Below are positions 7,418 through 16,872 of a stretch of DNA of 54,697 bases, piece by piece. Source of the DNA: Pirellulales bacterium (lineage in GTDB: Bacteria; Planctomycetota; Planctomycetia; Pirellulales; Lacipirellulaceae); assembly GCA_022841705.1 (NCBI GenBank), contig JALHQZ010000014.1, positions 1 through 54,697 on the forward strand. The letters run 5' to 3'. The stretch's first letter is position 1; each line of letters opens with the position of its first letter. Position numbers and translations under genes: made by a program. The notes under the pieces were generated by a model that saw only the letters and a program-made list of their open reading frames with translations, searched no databases and was not told the DNA's origin.

Positions 7418-9736
7418 ATGAGCATTCTCCGTTCTCGATCCCGGTCGCTATTGATCGGCATTTCGCTGCTCGCTCCATTCGCGAGTCAATCGCCCGCCGC
7501 CAACGTCGTCTTTAACACCGATTTCGGCCAGATGACGGTTGATGGAATCCCACGAACCGACTTCTTCGGCGTGTCAGTGCAAGCCGAGCTGATCCAGCGG
7601 CCAGAAGGAGTGGTGCAACTGTATCGCTTTCTGGGGAATATGGAATTCATCTCGGGCGACACGATCACCGCCATCGGCGGCCGACCGCTTGTGCTGCTGG
7701 CCGGCAATGACGCGATTATTCAGGCGGGGGCCACGCTCAACTTTAACACCACGGGCCGGTTCGGCGTGCTCGGCGGGGGCAATGGCGGCGGCACGGTCGG
7801 CGGCGGCTCCTTTGGCTTGGGCCGAAGCGGCGCTGGAACTAACATTTCGGTAGGCGCCGGCGGCTTTGGTGGCACTATCTCCGGCAGCGGCAACGGCGAT
7901 TCGGGAACCGCTGGCGCTAACGGGAGTCAAGGAAGTGCAGGAACCGATGGATCGAACGGATTTACCGGCGACGCGGGACTACCGGGATTTGCCAATTCGT
8001 TGAGCTCCGGCGGCAGCGCCGGTTCATTCGGCGTGCGGGGCTTCGGGGGCTTACGCTCGGCTGTTGGCGGTGGCGGTACGGCGGGCTCAGGTGGCGCCGT
8101 TTCCGGTGGTTTTGGTGAAGGTGGAGATGGTTCGGACGGGGGAAATGCGGGAAGCGGCGCTCGTGGCGGAAGTGGAACCGCCGGGACAGCGGGCGGCTCC
8201 GGTGGCGCCGGGACCAATTCGGCGACGGGGCTAATTCTCTCCGGCGGTGGTGGCGGCGGCAGTGGCGGCAGCGGCGGCGGTGGCGGCGGTGGCGCGGGGG
8301 GCTCAAGCGGCGGCGCGGGTGGTGGCGGTGGCGGTGGTGGGCTGGGAGTCTTCGCGTTATTCCTAGCGTTTGAAGATGGCGGTGATGGCGGCATTGGCGG
8401 CGATGGCGGCCGCGGTGGCGCGGGTGGTAACGGCGGAACAGGCGCCGCTTCGGGCGCAGGGGGCGGCGGCGGTGGCGCGGTGGAAATCGCCGCGCTGGGG
8501 CGCGTACGAGTTGAAGGAAATATTTCAATTCAAGGGGGCGCCTCCGGCCCGCGCGGGTTTGCCTCGGCGCGACAGCTCGGCGCTCAAGGAGGTGCGGGAA
8601 CAGCAGGGCAAGCAGGCGAGACCACACTCACCGACCTCGGCGGCATTGGTGGTCGCGGTGGCAACGGCGGCAACGGCGGGGGTGGCGGCGATGGCGGTCT
8701 CGGAGGTGAAGGTGGCCACGGCGGTGGCGGAGCTGGCGGAACACTCATCCTCAAAGGAACCATTGCGAGCGCAAGCGGGGGGACGACCAACACTTCCGGC
8801 GGCACCAGTGGCGGCAACGCTGGTGCGAATGGGCGGTTCCTCATCGCCGATAACGGCAACAACGTCCCTTCGTTTGGCACGGCGATCGGCGCCACGACCA
8901 GCGACGTTGCCGGAGCCGGTGGCGGTGGCGTCAATCCCTTCATTCAAGGAGGCGGCCAATCAACCTTCAACCTGGTTGACCTCGCCGGCGGCGCGGATGT
9001 CTACGGTCTCAAGACCGGCGTTAACATCGATAGCTCCTACTTCGATTCGATCCGCACCGGCGCTCCGGTGGGCGCCATCGCCGCGCTAGTTCGCCGCAGT
9101 GTTGGCCCTGGTGCGGGAGAAGATTACACAGGCCAAGATTTGCTGATGATGGTGAACCTTACTGCCGGCTCGCTGCCCAATCCGCAACTGGGGGTCGGCA
9201 ATCCCGGCGAGGGATTCATTACTCCGTTGCTCCAGCGGGGTTTCGCACGCAATCAGCAGTTTGGCGGGAGTGGGCCGGTTGCGCTGACGTCGCTTCCGGC
9301 AGGAGGCGTGTACGTCACGCTGATTCCGGATTTTTTACAATCAGAAGTGAATGCGCGCGTGGGCAGCGCCGGGCTGAAAGGTTTTTCGCTCCCGCAGCTT
9401 GCCGCCAACCAAGTGGTGTACCTCACGCCGATCCCCGGCGACTACAACGTCGATGGCTTGGTCAACGCCGCCGACTACACCGTATGGCGCGACAACCGCG
9501 GCACAAGCGCAGTGCTGCCGAACGACCCCACCGGCGGAATCATCGGCGCGGCGCAGTACAACACTTGGCGAACGAACTTCAACGCCGGTGGCAACTTTGG
9601 ACCGTTAGGCGCGACGGCTGTACCGGAACCGGCGAGCGTGGTGGTGATGCTCGTACTCTTCGCAGCGGTCCGCTGCATCGGGCCCCGCATTACACGGCAA
9701 ATCGAAAACGAGCGCAAGCCAAAATGCCCTCGCTGA
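7418..9736 (+). CDS. Glycine-rich exported protein with collagen-like stretch, dockerin repeat and PEP-CTERM tail
   Basis: The 772-residue protein has a signal peptide (LLIGISLLAPFASQSPAA). An N-terminal non-repetitive part of about 110 residues is followed by roughly 350 residues dominated by glycine (GGNGG, GGAGG and GGDGG units). Within it, residues about 163-191 form an uninterrupted Gly-x-y run (GTAGANGSQGSAGTDG and onward), as in bacterial collagen-like proteins. The C-terminal part contains a dockerin-like pair (GDYNVDGLVNAADYTVWRD, then AAQYNTWRTNFN), VPEPASVVVMLVLF and a basic tail. Gly-rich polymorphic repeats of this kind occur in planctomycete and actinobacterial surface proteins. 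I infer an extracellular structural or matrix role. The long antisense proline-rich frames over the repeats are shadows. Confidence 0.8.
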   Translation: MSILRSRSRSLLIGISLLAPFASQSPAANVVFNTDFGQMTVDGIPRTDFFGVSVQAELIQRPEGVVQLYRFLGNMEFISGDTITAIGGRPLVLLAGNDAIIQAGATLNFNTTGRFGVLGGGNGGGTVGGGSFGLGRSGAGTNISVGAGGFGGTISGSGNGDSGTAGANGSQGSAGTDGSNGFTGDAGLPGFANSLSSGGSAGSFGVRGFGGLRSAVGGGGTAGSGGAVSGGFGEGGDGSDGGNAGSGARGGSGTAGTAGGSGGAGTNSATGLILSGGGGGGSGGSGGGGGGGAGGSSGGAGGGGGGGGLGVFALFLAFEDGGDGGIGGDGGRGGAGGNGGTGAASGAGGGGGGAVEIAALGRVRVEGNISIQGGASGPRGFASARQLGAQGGAGTAGQAGETTLTDLGGIGGRGGNGGNGGGGGDGGLGGEGGHGGGGAGGTLILKGTIASASGGTTNTSGGTSGGNAGANGRFLIADNGNNVPSFGTAIGATTSDVAGAGGGGVNPFIQGGGQSTFNLVDLAGGADVYGLKTGVNIDSSYFDSIRTGAPVGAIAALVRRSVGPGAGEDYTGQDLLMMVNLTAGSLPNPQLGVGNPGEGFITPLLQRGFARNQQFGGSGPVALTSLPAGGVYVTLIPDFLQSEVNARVGSAGLKGFSLPQLAANQVVYLTPIPGDYNVDGLVNAADYTVWRDNRGTSAVLPNDPTGGIIGAAQYNTWRTNFNAGGNFGPLGATAVPEPASVVVMLVLFAAVRCIGPRITRQIENERKPKCPR

Positions 9737-10307
9737 AAAGAACTTTAGGGATTTTTTCTACGGTGTCTCCACCGGAAAACCGCAGCTGCCGTGAGGGGTG
9801 TGCTGACTGACCCTCCGAGTCGCGATGGGAACATGGAATGCGACTGCGAGCAGTACGGCCCCCTCGCAGCAAACCGCTGTGTCGGACCGCGATTAATCGA
9901 CGGAAACGCGAACGAATTCAATTAGCACCCCCGCTGCGAAAAAATCGGTCGAGCATCCCGCGCAAATAATCCAGCCGAATTAAATCCCGCCCCGGTTGCT
10001 CACCCCCGCTCAAATCTCCTGCCCCACCAGCAGCGGCATGCGGTCGTGCTTGGTCATCGTGGGGTAGTAATCGCGCCTCGTGGCTTACCGAGTCTCCTGC
10101 GTGGGAATCCACGGATCATTAACCCTGGGGAGGTTGAGACGGCCAGCGTTAACCGAGTTCGTCCCATTCCTCATCGGTCCCGTCACGGTCGTCAGCCGCT
10201 CGGGAAATCGTCGACGAGATCCGGGCCTCCGGAAAACAGAGCAAACACCTCTTCCATCCAATTCCATTCCGCCGACTTTCAGTTGCTAACCTTCAATAAA
10301 TACATTC
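9737..10307. other. Intergenic stretch with a possible decayed gene remnant
   Basis: No intact gene is supported. On the minus strand around 10000-10085 a short conserved-looking peptide can be read (DYYPTMTKHDRMPLLVGQEI) that is closed by stop codons on both sides, so it may be the relic of an inactivated gene. I could not assign the family. The rest shows nothing recognisable. The stretch separates the convergent ends of the glycine-rich protein gene and the permease gene, so it should contain terminators, but no strong hairpin with a T-run was found. Confidence 0.35.
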
Positions 10308-12032
10308 CTAGCAAGGGGGGACCATCCACGTCCACACGTAGGCTTGCAGCAAAGTCAGCAGTCCCACTAGGCAAGCCAGGACCACGCTATGCCAAAACAC
10401 GAATCGCAAGATTTGTCCTTCGGCGTTGTGATGTCCCGTTGCAACTGACGCGACCACGATGCTTTGGGCGTCGATCATTTTGCCCATCACGCCGCCTGTA
10501 CTATTCGCGGCGCAAATCAGAATGGGGTTCAGGCCCAGTCGTTCGGCGGTGACCCGTTGAAGATTGCCAAACAAGGCGTTGCTGGACGTATCGCTGCCGG
10601 TGAGCGCCACGCCGAGCCAGCCTAAAAGCGGGGCGAAGAAGGGATAGAACCAACCAGTTTTGGTGAATGCTAAACCCAGTGTCACATCGGCGCCGCTGTA
10701 ACGGGTAGTGAAGGCGATCGCCAGCATCGCCGCGATGGTGAAGAGCGAAGGTCCTAACCGCACGAGCGTGCTTAAGAATAGTTGACAGTAAGTGCGGGGG
10801 CTCACGCGCATAGTGGCTGCGGAGAGCAGTGTGGCGACCAAGATGCCGGTTCCCGTAGCGCTGAGCCAATTGAAGCGATAAATTGCGTCCTTCGGCTTGT
10901 CTTCGCCGGCAATCACCGCCGAATCGACGCGCACCACTTGGTGCAAGTACGGCACCTTCCAGCGCAGTTGTGAAACACCTTGCAAAGGATTCGGGCGCTG
11001 CCACCACGGCTCCTCGCCAGAGGCTGCGGTGGACGAGGCGGCAGTCGGAGGAGTCCCTCCTTCCAAAAAAACGCGAAACGCTGGCAGCCCCCACAGAAAC
11101 ACGCAGAGCGACAGAATCAACCACGGCATCCACGCGCGAGCGATCTCGCACCGCGTGAAGCGCGATACCGCCACCGACTTCTTTTCCGGCAAATGCGCTT
11201 CGCTGAACCGCCAAACTTGAGCCGGGCGCCAAAACCGCAGCAGCGCAATCAGCATCGCCATCGAGCTAAGCCCGCCGATCACATCGGTCAGTTCCGGACC
11301 GAGGAAGTTCGACACCAGAAACTGAGCGAGTGCGAACGTACCTCCCCCGGCCAACACCGCGGGCCAAACTTCCATGAGCCCCCTCCAACCCGCCATAACG
11401 GTGACCATCCACGCCGGCACGATGAGCGAGAAGAGCGGCAACTGCCGGCCCGCTATCGCGGAAAGTTGTAGCTCTGGCAAGCCTGTCACTTGCGCGAGCG
11501 TGATGATCGGTGTCCCGAGCGCGCCAAACGCCACCGGCGCCGTGTTGGCGATGAGCGTCAGTCCGGCCGCATACAATGGAGGAAAACCTGTGCCGATCAG
11601 TAACGCCGCGGTGATCGCCACCGGAGTCCCAAAGCCGGCGGCGCCTTCGAGGAAAGCGCCGAAACAGTACGCGATGAGCAGTGCTTGAATGCGCTGATCA
11701 GGAGAAAGCGTTACCACTGAAGACTTCACCTTCTCGAACTCACCGGTCGATTCGGTCAGTCGATAGAGAAACACGGCTCCGAAGACGATCCAACCGATGG
11801 GAAACAGGCCGAAAGCCGCGCCGTAGGCGGCGGCCGCCAGAGCCGATTGCGGCGGCATGCCGTAGACGCCAATGGCCGCCACGAGCGCGGTGAGGAGGCC
11901 CGCGGCGGCCGCTTTCGGCGCAGACCAGCCGAGAAAGGCCAGTCCCCCCAACAGAATAACGATGGGTGTCGAAGAGACCAGGGTCGAAAGCAGTTCATTG
12001 CCCAGGGGGTCGTAATTTTGCGTCCAGGGCAT
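10308..12032 (-). CDS. lldP: L-lactate permease (LctP/LldP family)
   Basis: The 574-residue membrane protein has a dozen or so hydrophobic segments and the signature of the lactate permease family (TC 2.A.14): FGAFLEGAAGFGTPVAITAA after the first third, LGTPIITLAQVTGLP, and near the end GSDTSSNALFGNLQ and ANSTGGVMGKMIDAQSI. These are proton-coupled importers of L-lactate, D-lactate or glycolate. The length is normal for the family. Residues about 325-380 form a hydrophilic loop (GGTPPTAASSTAASGEEPWW) that is larger than usual. The start ATG 12032 precedes WTQNYDPLGN, a typical family beginning. No lactate dehydrogenase gene is adjacent. Confidence 0.9.
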   Translation of the reverse strand: MPWTQNYDPLGNELLSTLVSSTPIVILLGGLAFLGWSAPKAAAAGLLTALVAAIGVYGMPPQSALAAAAYGAAFGLFPIGWIVFGAVFLYRLTESTGEFEKVKSSVVTLSPDQRIQALLIAYCFGAFLEGAAGFGTPVAITAALLIGTGFPPLYAAGLTLIANTAPVAFGALGTPIITLAQVTGLPELQLSAIAGRQLPLFSLIVPAWMVTVMAGWRGLMEVWPAVLAGGGTFALAQFLVSNFLGPELTDVIGGLSSMAMLIALLRFWRPAQVWRFSEAHLPEKKSVAVSRFTRCEIARAWMPWLILSLCVFLWGLPAFRVFLEGGTPPTAASSTAASGEEPWWQRPNPLQGVSQLRWKVPYLHQVVRVDSAVIAGEDKPKDAIYRFNWLSATGTGILVATLLSAATMRVSPRTYCQLFLSTLVRLGPSLFTIAAMLAIAFTTRYSGADVTLGLAFTKTGWFYPFFAPLLGWLGVALTGSDTSSNALFGNLQRVTAERLGLNPILICAANSTGGVMGKMIDAQSIVVASVATGHHNAEGQILRFVFWHSVVLACLVGLLTLLQAYVWTWMVPPC

Positions 12033-12157
12033 GTACGGAGCGAGATTAGAAGAGTCAATCTTTCAACAACAAGCGCTTCCCGGCCTGACTGTAACTCAGT
12101 TAGGCAGCCCGTCAAGCACTTAAGTCGACGCAGATCGTCAGGACCACCGCCGGTTGG

Positions 12158-12583
12158 CTATCCCTGCTCCGCGGGAACGGCGACGATCCCGTACATGTTG
12201 AGTTTGGTTTTTTTGCCTCGTCCGCTGGAGTCGTACCCCGCGGGGAATGGGCCCAGGGTGATTGTGCCGGAGACAATTTCCTTCGAGCGCCAAATGGAAT
12301 GAATTTCATCAATGCTCACACCGGGCCGGCGGGCAACGCGCCGCGGATCGTTGACGAAGTTGATGCCTTCATCAAGCCCCACTTTGTCGCCGGTATCTTC
12401 GAAGGCTTTTGCTAACCAACTACTGTCTTCGGACCGATCGTCCACCAAGCGATACAGTCTCGCCGGGCGCTTGAGATGGACACTAATTCGCAGGTCTTCA
12501 TTCACTTTGTCATCGTTAAAGGTCTTGACGTAATCTCCTCCCAGCAGATAATGGGGGAGCCCGGCGGCGCTGACGCCGTTCCA
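12158..12583 (-). pseudogene. 3' fragment of a FecR-type planctomycete anti-sigma/regulatory protein, 5' end removed at an ISL3 insertion
   Basis: The reading frame codes for about 142 residues that resemble, from memory, the C-terminal domain of planctomycete FecR-domain proteins (WNGVSAAGLPHYLLGGDYV, FNDDK, DTGDKVGLDEG, and MYGIVAV at the end). The family-like sequence begins at base 12583, exactly where the ISL3 inverted repeat starts. The apparent ATG at 12595 and the residues MPLT are supplied by the IS end. No FecR domain, membrane segment or N-terminal part is present on either side of the IS, so the gene is truncated and not merely interrupted. Assignment to the FecR family is tentative; the truncation is better supported. 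Confidence 0.55.
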
Positions 12584-14501
12584 TGTGAGTGGCATTTAAA
12601 AGGGGTTCTTCCTCGCTCTTGGTGAACGATCTGGGCGTGATCTGCGTAGATTGGCGAGGAAGTTCACTCCCAGATGCCAAGCACGGCCGACTTTGTTGAG
12701 GCGTGAGTCGTGCGCGTTGCTCCCCTGTTGCCGCAGCCGGACAAGCTGCGCTGTGAAGGCGTCGAGGTGTGCCACGAGCGGATTACGTTGCAGGTCAGCA
12801 GCTGTGCAACGACGGGCCACTGTCCGACCTGCGATTGTGCGTCGCGCCGGGTCCATGGCTGGTACGTGAGAACATTGACGGATCTGCCATGGCACGGCCG
12901 CCCGGTGACGATCCGGTGGCGCAGCCGTAAGTTCCGCTGTGAAAATGCAACCTGTTCGCAACGGATCTTCACCGAGCGGCTTCCCGAGGTCGCCGCCTCC
13001 GGGGCGCGCCGAACGCAGCGTCTTGACGAGACCTTCCGCGCCTTGGCCGGGGCGTGCGGCGGCGAGCCCGGAGCACGGCTCGCAGGCCGCCTGGGCATGC
13101 CGATCAGCGGCGACGGGCTCCTGAGAATCCTCCGCCGTCGTTGCGAACGAGAAATTCTGCCGGTGCGCGTGCTGGGCGTTGACGACTTCGCGTTTCGCAA
13201 AGGATTGACGCACGGGACTCTCCTCTGCGACTTGGAACGAGGTCGACCGATCGACCTGCTGTCCGAGCGCAGCAAGGAGTCATTCCGCGCTTGGCTGGGC
13301 TGTCATCCGGAGGTCGAGATCGTCAGTCGCGATCGCGGCGAACCGTTTGCGCAGGGGGCGACCGAAGGCGCCCCGCAGGCCTGTCATGTCGCCGATCGCT
13401 GGCATCTCTTGGCGAACCTGCGAGCCGCCGTGGCGAGGTGGTTGGGGCGAACGGCCGCCCAGTGGCGACCGGATCTTGGTCCCCAGCCCCGAGGAACTCC
13501 GGCCGACGCCGCAACGGTGCGTCGTCAGGAGTCGCCGGCGGATCAACTCCGGCATGCCAATCGTCAACAACGCCTTGAGCGTTACGAGCATGCCCGGGAA
13601 CTTCACCGCCAAGGCTGGGACTACCGGCGAATTGGTCGGCGCCTAGGCGTCCATGCTAATACGGTGCGCAAGTTCGTCGAGGCCGCCGAGTTTCCCGAGC
13701 GAGTCGTGCCGCGTCGCGCTCGCGCGACGGACCCGTTTGCCGCCTACCTCAAGACGCGGTGGGAAGCAGGCGTCCGCATTGCAAAAATCTTGTTTGAGGA
13801 AGTGAAACAGCAAGGGTTTCCCGGGTCGTACGACGCCGTGTGCGACTGCGTGGCGCTCTGGCGGGCTCCCCGCGACGAATCGCCTCCCCCCGTCCGCCGT
13901 CCCCTCCGATGTTCTTCCGACCAACTGTTGTGGTTCGTGCTGCAGCGCCCTGACCGGCGAAACAGCGAGCAAGAGCAGTTGGTCGAACAGCTCGCGAGTC
14001 TTAACCCGTCTTGGGGTCGCGGAATCGAACTGGTCCGGCAGTTCGCGGCCGCCCTGCGACGCGAGGTCGCCGTCGACCTCGACCAATGGATCGCCAATCC
14101 GGTCTCCGCTGCGCCGCGCGAGGTCCAACGTTTTGCGCAAGGACTGGCTCGTGATCGGCAAGCGGTCGCGAACGCTTTGACATCCCGTTGGAGCAACGGA
14201 CCCACCGAAGGACACGTCAACCGTCTCAAGCTGATCAAACGGCAGATGTATGGCAGGGCGAGTTTCGATCTCCTCCGCATCCGCTTTCTCGAATCCGCCT
14301 AAGCCGTCCACTCCAACACTCGGCTCGTCAGCGCTCGAGGTGAGGAATCAGCGACCGCGCGGGGCCTCGGAGGCGCTCTGCGGGCTGTCCCCGATTTCGT
14401 TCTAGGGCTGGAGGCCACTTCATGCAAAAGTTCGCCGACAAATCAAACTAAAACGATCACCAAGAGTGAGGAAGAACCCTTTTTTTCAAATGCCACGCAC
14501 A
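12584..14501 (+). mobile_element. ISL3-family insertion sequence, apparently intact
   Basis: The element contains one transposase gene and is bounded by terminal inverted repeats. The inner core reads GGGTTCTTCCTCGCTCTTGG at 12603 and, on the opposite strand from 14479, GGGTTCTTCCTCACTCTTGG. Similarity continues inward (TGAACGATC versus TGATCGTTT) and outward through TGTGAGTGGCATTT (12584-12597) versus TGTGCGTGGCATTT (14501-14488 on the minus strand), so the full repeats are near 48 bp with a variable A/T spacer. No 8-bp direct target duplication is seen at the ends. Together with the missing 5' part of the flanking gene, this points to a deletion or rearrangement after insertion. Confidence 0.85.
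12710..14302 (+). CDS. ISL3-family transposase
   Basis: The 530-residue product starts with GTG 12710. It has an N-terminal zinc-binding region (CPTCDC ... CENATC), a helix-turn-helix-like segment, and the DDE catalytic core of the IS204/IS1001/IS1096/IS1165 group. The core residues are Asp in GVDDFAFRKG (about residue 157), Asp in VSRDRGEPFAQGA (about residue 206), VADRWHLL, and the final Glu in NGPTEGHVNRLKLIKRQMYG (about residue 500). A second helix-turn-helix-like insert (GWDYRRIGRRLGVHANTVRKF) lies between the second Asp and the Glu. The frame is complete with no stops or shifts, so the element may still be active. Confidence 0.93.
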   Translation: MRVAPLLPQPDKLRCEGVEVCHERITLQVSSCATTGHCPTCDCASRRVHGWYVRTLTDLPWHGRPVTIRWRSRKFRCENATCSQRIFTERLPEVAASGARRTQRLDETFRALAGACGGEPGARLAGRLGMPISGDGLLRILRRRCEREILPVRVLGVDDFAFRKGLTHGTLLCDLERGRPIDLLSERSKESFRAWLGCHPEVEIVSRDRGEPFAQGATEGAPQACHVADRWHLLANLRAAVARWLGRTAAQWRPDLGPQPRGTPADAATVRRQESPADQLRHANRQQRLERYEHARELHRQGWDYRRIGRRLGVHANTVRKFVEAAEFPERVVPRRARATDPFAAYLKTRWEAGVRIAKILFEEVKQQGFPGSYDAVCDCVALWRAPRDESPPPVRRPLRCSSDQLLWFVLQRPDRRNSEQEQLVEQLASLNPSWGRGIELVRQFAAALRREVAVDLDQWIANPVSAAPREVQRFAQGLARDRQAVANALTSRWSNGPTEGHVNRLKLIKRQMYGRASFDLLRIRFLESA

Positions 14502-14538
14502 GTTGATACTGAAACCCCGCGGGCGCCGAGTTGATCAC

Positions 14539-16734
14539 TTACTCCAACACGACTTCCGTAAAGGACCAAGGACGCACTTGAAAACGGGCTGACCTAGCGA
14601 CCGTTTCGTTGATTGGCGGAGCGATGTCACGCTGAATGGCGTCGGGTTTGGCCCAGGTGTTCATCGTGAAGGGATCCGTCGCCCACAAGACTGTGCCGGT
14701 CTGAAGCGAAAACTGGCGCTGCAGTTGCGCGAGATCGAACTCAACTTCACGTGGATCGGCCGTGCGATTGACGATGTTCAAGACGAGCTTCATTTGCTTC
14801 TTATCCCATGCCGCCGACACCTGAAAATTGTCACCGGCCTGCGCAACGTAGTTATCGAATTGTAAGGGCCAGCTGGCAGGACTATGAGCAAGTTGAGACA
14901 TCACCATACCCGCGGCCGATAAATAAACACCTTCTTTCGGAGTCTCCAGCACACATTGACTATGCGTGTTCGTCAGATTGTTAAACACCACAAAATCGAC
15001 GTCTCCACCAGCTCGCTGGTAGGCGAGATACTCCATGGCGACCTTGAGCGCGTAGTACCATTTGCTGAACATGAATGATTTCGAGTATCCATGCTGCGGC
15101 GGGATGCGATTCTCAACATTGGGAGCTTGGTCGAGGAATATTTTCTCCGTTTCGCAATAGATAATATTCGTGCCGTGTTGAGAGTTGTAACGGGAGATCC
15201 AGCCATTCATCTCGTCGAGATAGGCCTTGTCGGCCGGTCCTCGATCGGCCAGAAAATCGATATCCCGGCCGGCGATTTCAAGCATTTGAGGTACACGTTC
15301 GTGGAACGTGACGCGCGGTTTTCCCTCCGCATCGAGTCGCTCGCCGTAAGTCACCATGCCAATCTTGATTGTGGGATCGACGGCCTTCATCGCTCGGGAG
15401 TAAACGACCACGGCGTCGGCATACTCTTCGGGCTCAAACCAGCGATGGACCTCGTTGTCGAGTTCCCAGTACTTGATGTTTAGCGGCTCACTAAAGCCAT
15501 GTTCCGCGCGTAGTTTGGCCAGCGGATGCTCCTCGCCCTTCAGATTACAGTAGGCAACCAGTTCGGCCGCTTCTTTTGCACCGGCTTCAATATTGCGAAA
15601 CTCTTCGAAGTCGTATCCGTGCCGGCCGGGAGGGGCGCCATCCTTGCCGAAATACCACTCATACTCGGGCTTCCGGGGGTGATGGACGTTGACACACCAC
15701 ATCAACTCCGAGCCGATGGCCTGGGCGAGCATGGCCAGTTCCGCCACGCCGACATCATTCGAGTTTTGGCCCCCCCAAAAGTACGAGGGCTGCGGCGGTC
15801 GATTGGAGAGCGGCCCAACGCCATCTCGCCAGTCGTAGAACGACGCGAAACACCCTCCCGGGGCGCGAAGAATACCAGGACGAATTGTTCTCAGCGGATC
15901 AAGGATATCCCTGCGCCAACCAAAATAGTTATCTGTCGGCAGCAGAGAAAAATCATCAACCTCAAGTTCCGTATCGGGAGGGAGCCACAGCGCGAATGTT
16001 GTCCAGCCGCTATGCGCTACATTCTTAAACTCAACAGTTAGTTCGCGCCAGCCTTGTGCTATGCCACGAAGCTTTTGTAAAGCGACCGGTGTGCTCCAGT
16101 CGCCCGTTTTGTAGAGCCGAACTTCAGCGTGCGAAGGTCCGCGGAGGCTGCGAAACTTTCCGCGAAATCGGTAACTTTCACCGGCATGCAGGAATTTCCC
16201 TTCTTGCGCCAACCCGGCCCATTCCTGCGGTTCTCGATTTGTCACGCGGAGCGACTGTTGACCATGCCCCGCCCCGCCCTGCTGAGGTTGGAGGATAACT
16301 TCCGCTCGAGCGGTGTTAGGAATTAAGAAGGTCGAGTCTTCGTTGATGGCCAAGCGCCCACCTTCACCTGGCGCGGCAAACCACGGGTTGTGTTCGTACC
16401 CCGAATGGTACCAATCTTCCTTCGACCAGTCGTCACGATAACCTAAAGCGGGATTTGTCGGATCATGCCACAAGTCGAACCACTCAAAACTTATGGGTTT
16501 GTAGGGCGTAAAGCGCTCGAAGCTGCGATTGTAGAGCAGCTCCGCGCACATGGGCTCGATCTGAAAACCGTAACCCAGCTCGATAAAGTTGCTATACAAC
16601 CTCGGGCTAATCGGCTTGGGAGCCAACAAGTGCGGCGTGATGACGAATCGAGTCGGTTCTGCACCAACCTCGGCCCAGGACGTGAAGCAATACTGCAAGA
16701 GAACGGCTACTAGAACGGATGACCGATACTTCAT
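14539..16734 (-). CDS. Alpha-L-arabinofuranosidase, GH51-type, exported
   Basis: With ATG 16734 the protein is 731 residues and opens with a signal peptide (KYRSSVLVAVLLQYCFTSWA). The order is that of GH51 enzymes: an N-terminal strand region ISPRLYSNFIELGYG, a carbohydrate-binding-like insert, then the catalytic barrel beginning GILRAPGGCFASFYDWRDG. The acid/base is seen in KYWELDNEVHRW (about residue 426) and the nucleophile Glu in IIYCETEKIF (about residue 526), followed by a C-terminal beta domain. GH51 enzymes are retaining and remove arabinofuranosyl side chains from arabinan or arabinoxylan. An in-frame ATG at 16812 lacks leader character. The gene is last in the minus-strand series and ends 38 bp from the ISL3 element. 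Confidence 0.82.
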   Translation of the reverse strand: MKYRSSVLVAVLLQYCFTSWAEVGAEPTRFVITPHLLAPKPISPRLYSNFIELGYGFQIEPMCAELLYNRSFERFTPYKPISFEWFDLWHDPTNPALGYRDDWSKEDWYHSGYEHNPWFAAPGEGGRLAINEDSTFLIPNTARAEVILQPQQGGAGHGQQSLRVTNREPQEWAGLAQEGKFLHAGESYRFRGKFRSLRGPSHAEVRLYKTGDWSTPVALQKLRGIAQGWRELTVEFKNVAHSGWTTFALWLPPDTELEVDDFSLLPTDNYFGWRRDILDPLRTIRPGILRAPGGCFASFYDWRDGVGPLSNRPPQPSYFWGGQNSNDVGVAELAMLAQAIGSELMWCVNVHHPRKPEYEWYFGKDGAPPGRHGYDFEEFRNIEAGAKEAAELVAYCNLKGEEHPLAKLRAEHGFSEPLNIKYWELDNEVHRWFEPEEYADAVVVYSRAMKAVDPTIKIGMVTYGERLDAEGKPRVTFHERVPQMLEIAGRDIDFLADRGPADKAYLDEMNGWISRYNSQHGTNIIYCETEKIFLDQAPNVENRIPPQHGYSKSFMFSKWYYALKVAMEYLAYQRAGGDVDFVVFNNLTNTHSQCVLETPKEGVYLSAAGMVMSQLAHSPASWPLQFDNYVAQAGDNFQVSAAWDKKQMKLVLNIVNRTADPREVEFDLAQLQRQFSLQTGTVLWATDPFTMNTWAKPDAIQRDIAPPINETVARSARFQVRPWSFTEVVLE

Positions 16735-16872
16735 AGTGCGACACAATCTCAACCGATCATCAAACTGACGGCGGCAAACCCGCAGGACGCTACGAAGTAG
16801 CCTCTGAATCATGGGCTACCGCCGTGACCGCCAGAACTGCTGGAGGGTTCTCCGATACCGATGGTGATGCGC

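Noticed and set aside
7927..8627. Long proline-rich and Arg/His-rich minus-strand frames
   Set aside because: They are complements of the glycine-rich repeats (Gly codons read as Pro or Arg on the other strand) and have no start context or family similarity.
9998..10112. Possible gene on the minus strand with the peptide DYYPTMTKHDRMPLLVGQEI
   Set aside because: It is closed by stops on both sides and covers only some 20-25 plausible residues. I could not place it in a family, so it is mentioned only as a possible relic.
10046..10552. Plus-strand frame over the start of the permease 3' region
   Set aside because: It overlaps the conserved C-terminus of the lactate permease on the other strand and has a composition unlike real proteins here.
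16735..16812. Longer N-terminus of the GH51 protein
   Set aside because: The 26 extra residues are Arg-rich without leader character, whereas ATG 16734 opens a normal signal peptide.
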